47,232 bases of DNA from Alistipes sp. Its GTDB lineage: Bacteria > Bacteroidota > Bacteroidia > Bacteroidales > Rikenellaceae. Below, one piece after another: positions 18,655-28,239 of this stretch (within the stretch, counting starts at the first letter, position 1; each line of letters begins with the position of its first letter). Position numbers and translations under genes: made by a program. The DNA lies in NCBI GenBank assembly GCA_021202985.1, contig JAJQCA010000027.1, positions 38,574 to 85,805 on the forward strand. The letters are read 5' to 3'. The notes beneath the pieces are model-generated. The model was not told the DNA's origin. It ran no database searches and saw nothing but the letters and a program-made list of their open reading frames with translations.

Positions 18655-21600
18655 ATGAAAAACAACTTTACGATGAAGCGCGCTCGCCGGGGAAAATCGT
18701 CCGTTCGGTTTTTCCTTTCGGGTCAGTGGCTTATATCGTTGGTTTGTTGTACGGCCCTCTGCTCCGTCACGGCGGCGTCGGCCCAGCAACGCACTTATGA
18801 CGTCAATTACGACAACCGGACGATTATCTCGGTCCTCGATGACCTGAAAGCCCGCACGGGTTACCTCTTCCTTCACCAGGACGGGGTTATATCCGACGGC
18901 GAAAGGGTGTCGGCAAGGATGACCGGCGCGACCCTCGGGCAGATACTCGACCGGGTGCTCACCGAACAGGGTTACCGTTACCGGATCGACGGTAACGACG
19001 TGATAATCACCCGCGCGCCGGCGGTAGCCGCAGCAGCCGAACCGCCGAAGCCCCGGACCGTAACCGGTACGGTCACCAACTCTCAGGATCAGCCGCTGGC
19101 CGGCGTTTCGGTGCTCGTCAAGGGCCAGTTACGGGGTACGGTCACAGGTGCCGACGGGAACTACTCGTTGGATTTGGTGCCCGGGCAGGTTCTCGAATTC
19201 TCTTTCCTCGGCCTTGAGACCGTGGAGGTGGCGGTCACCAACCAGACGGTAGTGAACGTACGGCTCGAGGAGTCGGCAACCCAGATTGAGCAGGCCATCG
19301 TAATCGGCTACGGTTCCGCCCGCAGGCTGGGCTCGGTGGTGGGTTCGGTGAGCACAATCGGCAACGATAAACTGAAGAACACACCCACGGCAAACTTCTC
19401 GGATGCCCTGCAGGGACAGGTAGCCGGCCTGTCGGTTCTCTCCGACTCGGGCGAACCCGCGGCCACAGCTTCTATCAGGCTGCGCGGGGTCAACACCATG
19501 ATGATGGTGAACGAACCGCTCTTCATACTGGACGGTTCGCCGGTCTCGTCGGTGGTTTTCAATTCGATGAACCCGAGCGACATCGAGAACATAGTGGTGC
19601 TCAAAGACGCATCGTCGACGGCTATCTACGGTTCGCGCGCGGCCAACGGGGTGATAGCCATCACCAGCAAAAAGGGCCGGATGAACGAAGACGCCACGGT
19701 GACACTCAAAGCGCAGTACGGGATTTCGCAGCTTGCCGGCGACAAGATAACCATGATGAATTCGGAGCAGTACTTCCGGTTCCGGGAGATGATGAACCCC
19801 GACCTGCTGAACCAGGCCGACTGGCTTAGCCACAAAAACGTAATACTCGACAACGGCATAAGCACCGACTGGGCGAAATATATCTTCCGCGACAACGCTC
19901 CCACCTATAACGTGGACGCTTCCATCACCGGCGGCGGCGCAAAGATGAACTACTACATCTCGATGAACCACCACAACGTGGACGGGATAGCCCCGACCTC
20001 GGAATGGAACCGCACTACCCTCCGGTCCAACGTGGAGGCCCAGGTTAAGGAGTGGCTTCGCGTGGGTGTGAACGCCAACATGGCCTACATGAAGTACAAC
20101 GAGAACCCCGACGTGGACGCCATCAGCACCCTTAACCCGGCGGCGTTCGCCCGCTTCGCGAGACCCGACGATTCGCCCTACTATTACACCGTCGACAACG
20201 ACGGGGTCGCCACCTTCGGCGACCGGGCGGATTACCTCCACGAGTCGAAGATGCTCAATCCGCGGTTTATAGAGGATTTGCGCCACCGTAACCGTCAGAA
20301 CGTTTCGCTGATGGTGAACATGTTCGAAGAGATACGTCCGGTGAACGGACTAATCCTCAGGGCCGTGCAGTCACTCGATTCGTTCGACTACACATACTCG
20401 TCCAACGTCCCCCCGGTGGCCGACTTTACCACCCCGATGGGCGATCAGGTAATATACAACAACGGCGAAGGCCAGGCAAGGGAGGTATTCCAGAGGTATT
20501 ACAGCTTTACCTTCACCAATACCCTCGAATATAAACTTCCCATCCGCAACCGTCACCGGGCCACGGTTCTGCTCGGGCAGGAGTCCATTATCACCAAGAA
20601 CACCTCCTACGATGTGACATTCACCGGACACAACGACAAGCGGCTGATGCTGCTCAGCAACTCGACCGATTACCTTGCTCCGTCGCACTCCATATCGGAG
20701 AGGGTTTTCAACTCGGCATTCGTAAGGCTCGACTACGGTTTCGACAACAAATATTACCTCGACCTTACCTATCGCGTGGACGGCAGTTCGCGCTTCGGGC
20801 CGAACAACCGCTGGGCGGAGTTCTATTCCGTGGGAGCCAAATGGGACCTTAAACGGGAGGACTTCCTCGCGCGGACCGCATGGGTGAACGACCTGGGTCT
20901 TCGCCTGAGTTACGGTACGACGGGTAACGCGGGTATTCCCGATTATCTTTACTTCGGGCTGGTCGGTTCCGGGAATCTCGTTTACGAAGGCGAGAACGGT
21001 ACGACCAACATACAGGCCGGCAACCCGAACCTCAGTTGGGAAACGGTGGCCACGCTCAACGTGGGTGTCGATTTCTCTCTTTTCGACCGCGTTACGGGTA
21101 CGGTGGAGTTCTACCGCAAAAAGACCAGCGACATGCTTATGTACATCCCCTACTCCTATACCACGGGCTACGGCACGGGTGTCGGGAATATCGGCGGGAT
21201 GACCAACACCGGGTTGGACTTTATGGTAAACGTCGACGTTCTGCGCAGCAGGGATTTCCTCTGGAGCGTCCGGGCCAACGGGAACTACAATAAGAACAGG
21301 ATTACCGAGCTGTTCAACGGTCTCGACGAATATGTGATAGCGGAAACCGGGCTGAAACTCGAAGTGGGCAAGCCCTACGGCGAGTTCTTCATCGTCCGCC
21401 GCAAGGAGATCGACCCGCGCGACGGAAAGCAGATATGGCTCGACAAATACGGCAACGAGACTAAAGTGTATAACGAGGAAGACGCGGTGTTCGTCGGCAA
21501 GCAGCGATACGCCCCGTTCAGCGGCGGCTTCGGAACGCTCCTGCAATACAAAAACCTGTCGCTCAACGCCGATTTCGTTTTCGCGCTCGGCAAGTACGCG

Positions 21601-21984
21601 CTCAACAACGACATGTACTTCTTCGAGAACGCCTACGACTTCGGGACCAACTACAACCAGTCCACCCGGATGCTCGACATGTGGACAACACCGGGGCAGA
21701 GGACCAACATCCCGGCAGCCACCGAGCAGATTTACGCCGACGACCACCTGCTGGAGAACGCCTCGTTCATGCGGTTGAAGACCCTCCAGCTCACTTACTC
21801 GCTCCCGGAAAGGTGGCTTAAAAAGACCAACTTTTTCCGGCGTATGAGCGTATTCGCCGTGGGCCGCAACCTGTTTACCGTCACCAAGTATTCGGGCTTC
21901 GACCCGGAACCGGACGACAACGTTATCCAGTTCAACTATCCCAACACGCGCCAGTATGTGTTCGGACTCGAACTCACATTCTAA
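18655..21984 (+). CDS. susC: SusC/RagA TonB-dependent receptor with STN signalling domain
   Basis: This is the outer-membrane importer and sensor of the second locus. The 1,109 residues comprise a signal peptide ending near SAQQRTYDV, an STN domain (about 50-110, with TIISVLDDLKARTGYLFLHQDG), a carboxypeptidase-D-like domain (about 130-205), the plug (about 215-330, with RLRGVNTMMMVNEPLFILDG) and a 22-strand-type barrel ending in an aromatic residue (LELTF). The STN domain is the part that talks to FecR, so the receptor probably induces its own operon when substrate binds. It is intact, unlike the susC of the xylan locus. An alternative start at 18667 is possible. Confidence 0.95.
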   Translation: MKNNFTMKRARRGKSSVRFFLSGQWLISLVCCTALCSVTAASAQQRTYDVNYDNRTIISVLDDLKARTGYLFLHQDGVISDGERVSARMTGATLGQILDRVLTEQGYRYRIDGNDVIITRAPAVAAAAEPPKPRTVTGTVTNSQDQPLAGVSVLVKGQLRGTVTGADGNYSLDLVPGQVLEFSFLGLETVEVAVTNQTVVNVRLEESATQIEQAIVIGYGSARRLGSVVGSVSTIGNDKLKNTPTANFSDALQGQVAGLSVLSDSGEPAATASIRLRGVNTMMMVNEPLFILDGSPVSSVVFNSMNPSDIENIVVLKDASSTAIYGSRAANGVIAITSKKGRMNEDATVTLKAQYGISQLAGDKITMMNSEQYFRFREMMNPDLLNQADWLSHKNVILDNGISTDWAKYIFRDNAPTYNVDASITGGGAKMNYYISMNHHNVDGIAPTSEWNRTTLRSNVEAQVKEWLRVGVNANMAYMKYNENPDVDAISTLNPAAFARFARPDDSPYYYTVDNDGVATFGDRADYLHESKMLNPRFIEDLRHRNRQNVSLMVNMFEEIRPVNGLILRAVQSLDSFDYTYSSNVPPVADFTTPMGDQVIYNNGEGQAREVFQRYYSFTFTNTLEYKLPIRNRHRATVLLGQESIITKNTSYDVTFTGHNDKRLMLLSNSTDYLAPSHSISERVFNSAFVRLDYGFDNKYYLDLTYRVDGSSRFGPNNRWAEFYSVGAKWDLKREDFLARTAWVNDLGLRLSYGTTGNAGIPDYLYFGLVGSGNLVYEGENGTTNIQAGNPNLSWETVATLNVGVDFSLFDRVTGTVEFYRKKTSDMLMYIPYSYTTGYGTGVGNIGGMTNTGLDFMVNVDVLRSRDFLWSVRANGNYNKNRITELFNGLDEYVIAETGLKLEVGKPYGEFFIVRRKEIDPRDGKQIWLDKYGNETKVYNEEDAVFVGKQRYAPFSGGFGTLLQYKNLSLNADFVFALGKYALNNDMYFFENAYDFGTNYNQSTRMLDMWTTPGQRTNIPAATEQIYADDHLLENASFMRLKTLQLTYSLPERWLKKTNFFRRMSVFAVGRNLFTVTKYSGFDPEPDDNVIQFNYPNTRQYVFGLELTF

Positions 21985-21999
21985 CACCACACGGGAAAT

Positions 22000-23520
22000 A
22001 TGAAAAGAATATATACATTTTTGACTATCCTGGCAGCCTCGCTGGCCGTGTCGTGCGATATGGACAAGGAACCGCACGGGACCCTTCCCGACGACGAGGC
22101 CATCCTGTCGCCGGCCGACTGCCGCAGCTACCGCAACGGGCTTTACGTCAACATGCGGTACCTGACCACCGGTCCGTTCGTCTACTACACCGACCTCCAG
22201 ACCGATTACTTTCATGCCGTGACCGGCAACGGCAACCCGATGGGTAACAACATCAACGCCGGCATCCTGCTGCCCTCGATGGAGGAGTTCGAACAGATAT
22301 GGGGTACCTGTTACGCCACCATCGGTTCGGTGAACTTCCTGCTGAGCAAGTCGTGGCCGCTTATCGACAGCGGCGAGTTCTCGGAAGAGGAGTGCATCGA
22401 AATGAGGCGTTACATCGGCGAAGGCCTGTTTATAAGGGCCTACTGTTACTTCATACTTGCCGAGAAATTCTGCCCGGCTTACGCGGGCGATATCGCGGCG
22501 AACCCCGAAACCGGGCTGCCGATTGTAACCACTTACGACCCTACGGACGACAACTCCCAATACCCGGGCCGTAACACCCTCGAGGAGACCTATGCCCAGA
22601 TATTTGCCGACCTTGACGAAGCGCTCGAATACATAGAGGCCTTCGAGGTGATTGCTGAAGACGATGCGGACCTCCCCGGTGCGATGGCGCCCTACGTAAC
22701 CTCCGACGTTGTACGCGCCATGAAGGCCAGGACCGCACTGGTAACCAAAAACTACCAGCTCGCGCTCTCCTGCGCAGAGGATGTTATCAACACCCGCAAC
22801 TATTCCCTCGAGCCGAGCGTATCGCTCGACACATTCTGGGAATACGATTACGGAAACGAGGCGCTGATGCTGGTCACCATGACCCAGCAGTACCTCGGCT
22901 ATGCCACAGGGAGTTATTATCTGCGTAATACCGGTAACCCGTATTACATACCCACACAGGGCGCGATAGACCTTTTCAACAAAAGTACGGACAACCGTTT
23001 CGGGGTATATTTCGGACAGCGGACCATTACCCAGACCGAGAGTTCGCCCCACCTCTACGTATTTACCAAATTCCCGGGCAACCCGCTGCTTTTCACCTCG
23101 GTGAACAATTTCCAGAACATGGGCAAGCCCTTCCGGATATCGGAGCAATACCTCATCGCGGCAGAAGCGGCGGCGGAAGTCGGCCAGGAGTCGAAGGCCA
23201 ACCGCTACCTGAACGACCTGAAGGCGCGCCGCATGAACGGTTACACCTCGGAACAGCAGACCGGCGAAGTGCTTATAAACCGGATTCGCGAGGAACGTCA
23301 GCGCGAGCTTTTTGGCGAGGGTTTCCGTTTCGGCGACCTCAAACGCTGGGGGCTTGGCTTCGAACGTTCGGAAGGACAGGACAATTCGGTAATCAACACC
23401 AACGGGAACGTCCACCGGGTTTCGTACCAGCCGGACGACTACCGTTTCGTATGGCCGATTCCCAAAGCCGAACTGGACGCAAACCCGCAGTTGAAGCCCC
23501 AACAAAACCCCGGTTACTAA
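22000..23520 (+). CDS. susD: SusD/RagB-family lipoprotein of the second locus
   Basis: This is the surface substrate-binding lid for the SusC encoded 15 bases upstream. The 506 residues have a lipoprotein signal with Cys19 (LAVSCDMDKEP), the SusD/RagB helical repeat fold, a typical motif IREERQRELFGEGFRFGDLKRWG, and a C-terminal KPQQNPGY. Adjacent genes encode a protease rather than glycosidases, so the ligand may be a peptide or glycoprotein, as with RagB of Porphyromonas. That substrate is an inference from context. Confidence 0.93.
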   Translation: MKRIYTFLTILAASLAVSCDMDKEPHGTLPDDEAILSPADCRSYRNGLYVNMRYLTTGPFVYYTDLQTDYFHAVTGNGNPMGNNINAGILLPSMEEFEQIWGTCYATIGSVNFLLSKSWPLIDSGEFSEEECIEMRRYIGEGLFIRAYCYFILAEKFCPAYAGDIAANPETGLPIVTTYDPTDDNSQYPGRNTLEETYAQIFADLDEALEYIEAFEVIAEDDADLPGAMAPYVTSDVVRAMKARTALVTKNYQLALSCAEDVINTRNYSLEPSVSLDTFWEYDYGNEALMLVTMTQQYLGYATGSYYLRNTGNPYYIPTQGAIDLFNKSTDNRFGVYFGQRTITQTESSPHLYVFTKFPGNPLLFTSVNNFQNMGKPFRISEQYLIAAEAAAEVGQESKANRYLNDLKARRMNGYTSEQQTGEVLINRIREERQRELFGEGFRFGDLKRWGLGFERSEGQDNSVINTNGNVHRVSYQPDDYRFVWPIPKAELDANPQLKPQQNPGY

Positions 23521-23540
23521 CGAATTAACAGAGAGAGAGA

Positions 23541-24458
23541 ATGAAATATATAAAATTCATAGGAGCGGCCCTTACGGCGGTCCTGCTTGCGGCCGGGTGC
23601 GACGACAGCGACGGGTATACAATCAATACCACTAATGCCGTCGTAGGGTTCGAACAGACCGTCATTTCGCTCAAGGAGACAGAAGAGTTCGTCACAATTC
23701 CCATCGTGATAGAAAACGACACGGAGCGGGACGGCGACATTATAGTTCACGCCGCGATGAAGAGCACCAACGCCGGATTTGAAAAGGACAGGGATATCAT
23801 GATCACTACGGAGACCTTCCGCATCCCTCCGGAACTCGGCAGTATAAACTTCGAAGTGGCCCTCGACGTATACACCCCCGAGATAACCACGGGGCGCAAT
23901 GTGGAGTTCCAGATTACCTCCGTGAGCGGGGCTTCGGTAGGAGCCAACGGCACCTGCCGCATCGACTTCGTGGAGCAGAATTTCGTGGAGGGCGTCTATA
24001 TAATTACGGGCCAGAACATGATTTACGAGACCCGCGCCACCGCCCGGGTAAGCGTATCGACCACGGACGAGACCCTCGACAACGTGTGGCTGAACTTCGG
24101 AATCGGCACTCTGGCAAAGATGAACTTCACCGAAATAGAACCTGAACTGGAATACGACGTCGAGATCGAACCGTTCCAGTTTATCGGTATCTACAACTCT
24201 TACAGCGTCTATGTAACCTGGATTGCAAGTTCCAAAGCGGACGACGACCCGGATACGGTGGAACTTTTATCGGGCCTCTATTACGACAGGACCCGCCCGG
24301 TGAAGGCGAAGCTCGTAAGGAAAATCGAAAACGGCCGGGAGACGAGCCTGGTTATCACCTTCGAAGACGGTTTCGGGCTGCTGGGTATCCTGAACGAGAC
24401 GACCTACAACTGGTTCGACAACTTCAAGCCCGGCGCCACAATGGAAAAAGCCGATTAA
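23541..24458 (+). CDS. Surface lipoprotein of unknown function in the SusE position
   Basis: The 305-residue lipoprotein (Cys20 in LAAGCDDSDG, acidic after the cysteine) probably sits on the cell surface. The mature part appears to be all beta: an N-terminal Calx-beta/Ig-like stretch (about 35-150, with VVGFEQTVISLKETEEFVTIPIV) and a C-terminal beta domain. It lies 20 bases after susD and 21 bases before the protease. That is the place of SusE/F or DUF1735/DUF4843 ligand-binding proteins, and a binding role is likely by position only. I do not recognise a specific family. Confidence 0.8.
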   Translation: MKYIKFIGAALTAVLLAAGCDDSDGYTINTTNAVVGFEQTVISLKETEEFVTIPIVIENDTERDGDIIVHAAMKSTNAGFEKDRDIMITTETFRIPPELGSINFEVALDVYTPEITTGRNVEFQITSVSGASVGANGTCRIDFVEQNFVEGVYIITGQNMIYETRATARVSVSTTDETLDNVWLNFGIGTLAKMNFTEIEPELEYDVEIEPFQFIGIYNSYSVYVTWIASSKADDDPDTVELLSGLYYDRTRPVKAKLVRKIENGRETSLVITFEDGFGLLGILNETTYNWFDNFKPGATMEKAD

Positions 24459-24479
24459 CCCGTTAATACCGGACACTCA

Positions 24480-27275
24480 ATGAAAAGATATCTGATTATA
24501 ACCATTATAGCGTTTGCGGTTGCCTCGGCAGGCTGTACGCGCGACGACGTATCCCTGCCGGGGGACGAAACCCCTGGCTATACCGGCGGCTACCCGCTCG
24601 AAAACGACGAGTTTGTGAAACCGGGCGTACTGCAAATCAAACTGACACCCGATGCGGTCGAACGGTTCAACCCGGTGGCTACTCGCGGCGGAATCTCCAC
24701 AGGGGTGGCCTCGATAGACCTGCTGGTCGAACAGCTCGGGGTTACCGAAATTACGAGGACCTTCCGCCACGGCGGCAAACACGAAGCCAGGATGCGGTCG
24801 GCAGGCCTGCACCTCTGGTACAACGTCTATTTCGACGCGGACGAAGAGCGGGCGATGACCCGGGCCTTCACCGACTTCTCGAATCTGGAAGACCTCGCGG
24901 TCGTGGAACCCGTGCTGAGGATAAAACGTATCGAAAGCGAGATAACCCCGGTTACCGAGCAGCAGATGGCGGAGATGATGGCGGGCACCCGGGCCGTGGC
25001 AGGTTACGGCAGCCCCACCGACGACCCATTCCTCCACCACCAGTGGCACTACCATAACGAGGGTACGCTTTACAGGTCGAAACCCGGTGCGGATATCAAC
25101 CTGTTCGAAGCGTGGAAGCTCGAAACGGGCAAACCGCAGGTAATCGTGGCCGTGATAGACGGCGGTATAGACACCGACCACCCGGACCTGAAACAGAACC
25201 TTTGGGTAAACGAGGCGGAACTCTACGGTACCGAAGGTGTGGATGACGACGACAACGGTTTCATCGACGACGTTTACGGTTACAATTTCGTGCTGGACGA
25301 AGGGACCATAACCCTGCACGCCCACGGTACACACGTCGCCGGCACGGTGGCGGCCGTGAACAACAACGGTATAGGCGTGGCCGGGGTAGCCGGCGGCAAC
25401 GGCAGCCCCGACAGCGGCATCCGGCTGATGAGCTGCCAGATATTCAACATAGACGCCAGCGGTAAGGAAACTGTGGTCAAAGACGAGGAGCGCGGTAACG
25501 CGTTTATATACGCCGCCAACAACGGGGCGGTTATAGCCCAGAACAGTTGGGAGTACGCATGGACCGGAATCGAAAGGGACCTGACGGAAAGCGACCGTGC
25601 TGCCATAGATTATTTTGTCGACTATGCCGGCCGGGACGAACACGGCAACCAGACCGGTCCGTTGGACGGCGGTATCGTGATATTCGCCACGGGCAACAGC
25701 AACGTGAACGCCAAGGTGCTCCCGGCATCGTACGAGAGGGTATTTTCAGTCGCTTCGCACGGAGCGGCCTATGAGCGGGCCTACTATTCCAACTACGGGG
25801 ATTGGGTGCACGTGGCCGCCCCCGGCGGCACGGGCGAATACGCCGACGGCACGCAGGTGTTCAGCACCTACCCGATGGGCGTGTACGGCTTTATGGAGGG
25901 AACCTCCATGGCCTGCCCCCACGTTTCGGGTATCGCCGCCCTTGTGGTCTCCCGCTTCGGCGTCAACCCGGACGGGTCCGTCAACCCCGGTTTCACCAAC
26001 GAAATGCTTTGGGACCGCCTTTTGGCCGGGACCAACCGAACGATATTATGGCACAATCCGGTACAATACCCGATGGGTGTCGGCTACATCGACGCCCATA
26101 AGGCTCTCGCCCTTCCGGGCGAGTTCGCTCCCGACCGGATCAGCGACCTGAACATAGAATGGACCTTCGAGAAAGCCGTCGTGACCTGGAGGGTAACCGC
26201 GGACGGAGACGCCCCGGACGGCAAGACGGACCACTACATGTACGTGGTCAGCGAGGACGACCTCTACGGAGTCGATTTCAAAAACCTTCCGGCGGGTCTC
26301 ACACCGAACACCGTTACCACGGCCGGCAAAAACGTAGGCGACGTAATTACGGTCGAGCTTACCGACCTCCGGGAAGGGAAGACATATTATATCTCAGTGG
26401 CTGGCGGGGACCTCGACGGCAACACATCGGCGTCGGTGACCATGACCGGCTCCCTCACGGCCAACCGCGGCCCGGTGGCCGAGGACGCGCCGCGTACGGT
26501 GAACCTCCGCAAGCATGAGGTAAAGAGTTACGACGTGACGGTACACGACCCGGAAGGATACCCGTGGAGATACACTTTCTCGCCGGGTAGCACGGGAGCC
26601 GCCGCGACGCGGCAGGGCGACGTTATCACCCTCCGTTTCGATGCGAACGGCCTGGCCACCGGAAGTTATACGGCGGTACTGGTTCTTAGCGACGAGCAGG
26701 GAGTGGAGACCGAAATAACCATCCCCTACACCGTTGTGGCCTATGCGCCCACGCTTCTCCGGGAGTTCGAGAGCGTCCTGTTCCAGGGTACCGGCGACAG
26801 CCGGCAATATGTGCTGGGCGATTATTTCTACGACCAGGACGGCGATGCGATTACCTACTCTGCCGAATCGTCCGACACGGGAATCGTTACGGCCACCGTG
26901 GGGACGGGCGATATCCTTACCGTCACCTCGACCGGCCTCGGAACTGCGACCGTGAAGGTGACCGCCAAAGACGTGGACGGACAGTCGGAGGCCTCGTTTA
27001 CTGTCAGCACCCGCGATTCTTCGCAGCAAGTGGACCTCTACCCGGTACCGGTTAAGAAAGACGGCGTGCTGAATATTCGCATGGGAACGGATGTGAACGG
27101 CGCGGTGGACATTACCATCTACTCCGCATCGGGTGCCCGCGTCTACACCGGGCAGCTCCAGATGGCGGCCGGAGCGGCGCAGGCTATCGACATCTCGTCG
27201 CTGGCCACGGGTAACTACCGCATCGTAATCAAACACAAGAACCTCGAAATCACCCGAAACATCACCAAGCTATGA
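24480..27275 (+). CDS. Subtilisin-like (S8) protease lipoprotein with T9SS-type C-terminal domain
   Basis: This is a secreted serine protease. The 931 residues begin with a lipoprotein signal (Cys19 in ASAGCTRDD), then an N-terminal prodomain-like region (about 45-160) and the S8 catalytic domain (about 180-545). The triad is complete: Asp227 in VIDGGID, His282 in HGTHVAG and Ser476 in GTSMACPH. A fibronectin-III-like domain (about 555-655) and Ig/cadherin-like domains (about 660-850, with DYFYDQDGDAITYSAES) follow. The last 75 residues (VDLYPVPVKKDGVLNIRM ... LATGNYRIVIKHKN) match the Por secretion tail pattern. A lipobox plus a T9SS tail is an odd combination. The gene overlaps the PorV-like gene by 4 bases (ATGA), suggesting translational coupling. 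Confidence 0.93.
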   Translation: MKRYLIITIIAFAVASAGCTRDDVSLPGDETPGYTGGYPLENDEFVKPGVLQIKLTPDAVERFNPVATRGGISTGVASIDLLVEQLGVTEITRTFRHGGKHEARMRSAGLHLWYNVYFDADEERAMTRAFTDFSNLEDLAVVEPVLRIKRIESEITPVTEQQMAEMMAGTRAVAGYGSPTDDPFLHHQWHYHNEGTLYRSKPGADINLFEAWKLETGKPQVIVAVIDGGIDTDHPDLKQNLWVNEAELYGTEGVDDDDNGFIDDVYGYNFVLDEGTITLHAHGTHVAGTVAAVNNNGIGVAGVAGGNGSPDSGIRLMSCQIFNIDASGKETVVKDEERGNAFIYAANNGAVIAQNSWEYAWTGIERDLTESDRAAIDYFVDYAGRDEHGNQTGPLDGGIVIFATGNSNVNAKVLPASYERVFSVASHGAAYERAYYSNYGDWVHVAAPGGTGEYADGTQVFSTYPMGVYGFMEGTSMACPHVSGIAALVVSRFGVNPDGSVNPGFTNEMLWDRLLAGTNRTILWHNPVQYPMGVGYIDAHKALALPGEFAPDRISDLNIEWTFEKAVVTWRVTADGDAPDGKTDHYMYVVSEDDLYGVDFKNLPAGLTPNTVTTAGKNVGDVITVELTDLREGKTYYISVAGGDLDGNTSASVTMTGSLTANRGPVAEDAPRTVNLRKHEVKSYDVTVHDPEGYPWRYTFSPGSTGAAATRQGDVITLRFDANGLATGSYTAVLVLSDEQGVETEITIPYTVVAYAPTLLREFESVLFQGTGDSRQYVLGDYFYDQDGDAITYSAESSDTGIVTATVGTGDILTVTSTGLGTATVKVTAKDVDGQSEASFTVSTRDSSQQVDLYPVPVKKDGVLNIRMGTDVNGAVDITIYSASGARVYTGQLQMAAGAAQAIDISSLATGNYRIVIKHKNLEITRNITKL

Positions 27276-28198
27276 CACGACGAATAATACTACTTACCCT
27301 CCCGGCGCTTATGGCCGTAACCGGGCTTCGCGCCCAGCCGCTGGCATCGGCGGGCCTTTCGCCCGACGCCCGGTCGGCCGGACTGGCCGGGGCCTCGGTG
27401 GCGATGGACGCCCATTCGATGTCGGTATTCAGCAATATGGCTGCGGCCGGCGGGTCAGACCTGCGGACCGAGGCGGGTTACGGTTTCTCGTCGCTGGGAA
27501 ACAGTACATACCTGCACGCCTTCGGGAGCTATTTCCGCATCGACGACACCCACACAATCGCCGTGGGCGCGCGTTACTACCGCTCCGACAAGATATATAA
27601 CTCGCAGGACGGAATAATCTTCACCACCTTCCGCCCGTACGACCTGATGATAGACCTGGGATACGCCTATACCCTCACCCGAAGGCTCAACCTTTCGGCC
27701 AACGTAAGGTACGCCAGGTCGGAACTCAACGAGGATAACGGCCTCAAGGCGGCTTCCGCCGTGGGCATCGACCTCGGGCTGCACTACCGCACCGAATGTT
27801 ACACCATAGCCGCGGCCGTCACCAATGCGGGGACCATCCTCGACTACGGCGTAGCCAAATACCGGATGCCCGCAAGCGTTAGGGTCGGCGGGGCATACCG
27901 CTGGTCGCCGGCCGAAGGGCACCGCCTGACGGGCCTTGCCGAAGTGCGCTACAATATCATGCCCAAGGACTACACCTTCCCCTCCGGCGCCGTGGGTGCG
28001 GAATACACGTACAGGGACCTTGTCGCCGTGCGCGGGGGTTATAACGTGGCGAGCGAAACAAAGGCGGCCGGCAATTACGGCTCGGTGGGAGCGGGTGTCT
28101 ACATAGGCCCCGTCACGGCCGACTTCGCATACAACATTGCCGACAGCGACAGCCCCATGCGCAACGTGTGGCGCGTGAGCGCGGGCGTAAGGTTCTGA
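27272..28198 (+). CDS. PorV/PorQ-like outer-membrane beta-barrel protein
   Basis: The 308-residue protein has a signal peptide (cleavage near LRAQPLAS) and then the hallmark start of the PorV/PorQ family (SPDARSAGLAGASVAMDAHSMSVFSNMAAA). Alternating beta strands follow and the protein ends in RVSAGVRF, with the terminal Phe of barrel proteins. In the type IX secretion system, PorV collects cargo with a C-terminal sorting domain after export. The ATGA overlap with the protease gene, whose product has such a tail, suggests a dedicated shuttle for that cargo. No other T9SS component lies in the window, so whether a full T9SS is present is unknown. Confidence 0.85.
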   Translation: MTRRIILLTLPALMAVTGLRAQPLASAGLSPDARSAGLAGASVAMDAHSMSVFSNMAAAGGSDLRTEAGYGFSSLGNSTYLHAFGSYFRIDDTHTIAVGARYYRSDKIYNSQDGIIFTTFRPYDLMIDLGYAYTLTRRLNLSANVRYARSELNEDNGLKAASAVGIDLGLHYRTECYTIAAAVTNAGTILDYGVAKYRMPASVRVGGAYRWSPAEGHRLTGLAEVRYNIMPKDYTFPSGAVGAEYTYRDLVAVRGGYNVASETKAAGNYGSVGAGVYIGPVTADFAYNIADSDSPMRNVWRVSAGVRF

Positions 28199-28239
28199 GA
28201 CGAGTAAACATGATGGAAACAAACACAAACGAACGGACA

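Noticed and set aside
20371-23505. Long minus-strand open frame of over 1,000 codons opposite susC and susD
   Set aside because: It is antisense to two clear genes, crosses both of them, and encodes a Val/Arg/His-rich product with no recognisable domain. It is a composition effect.
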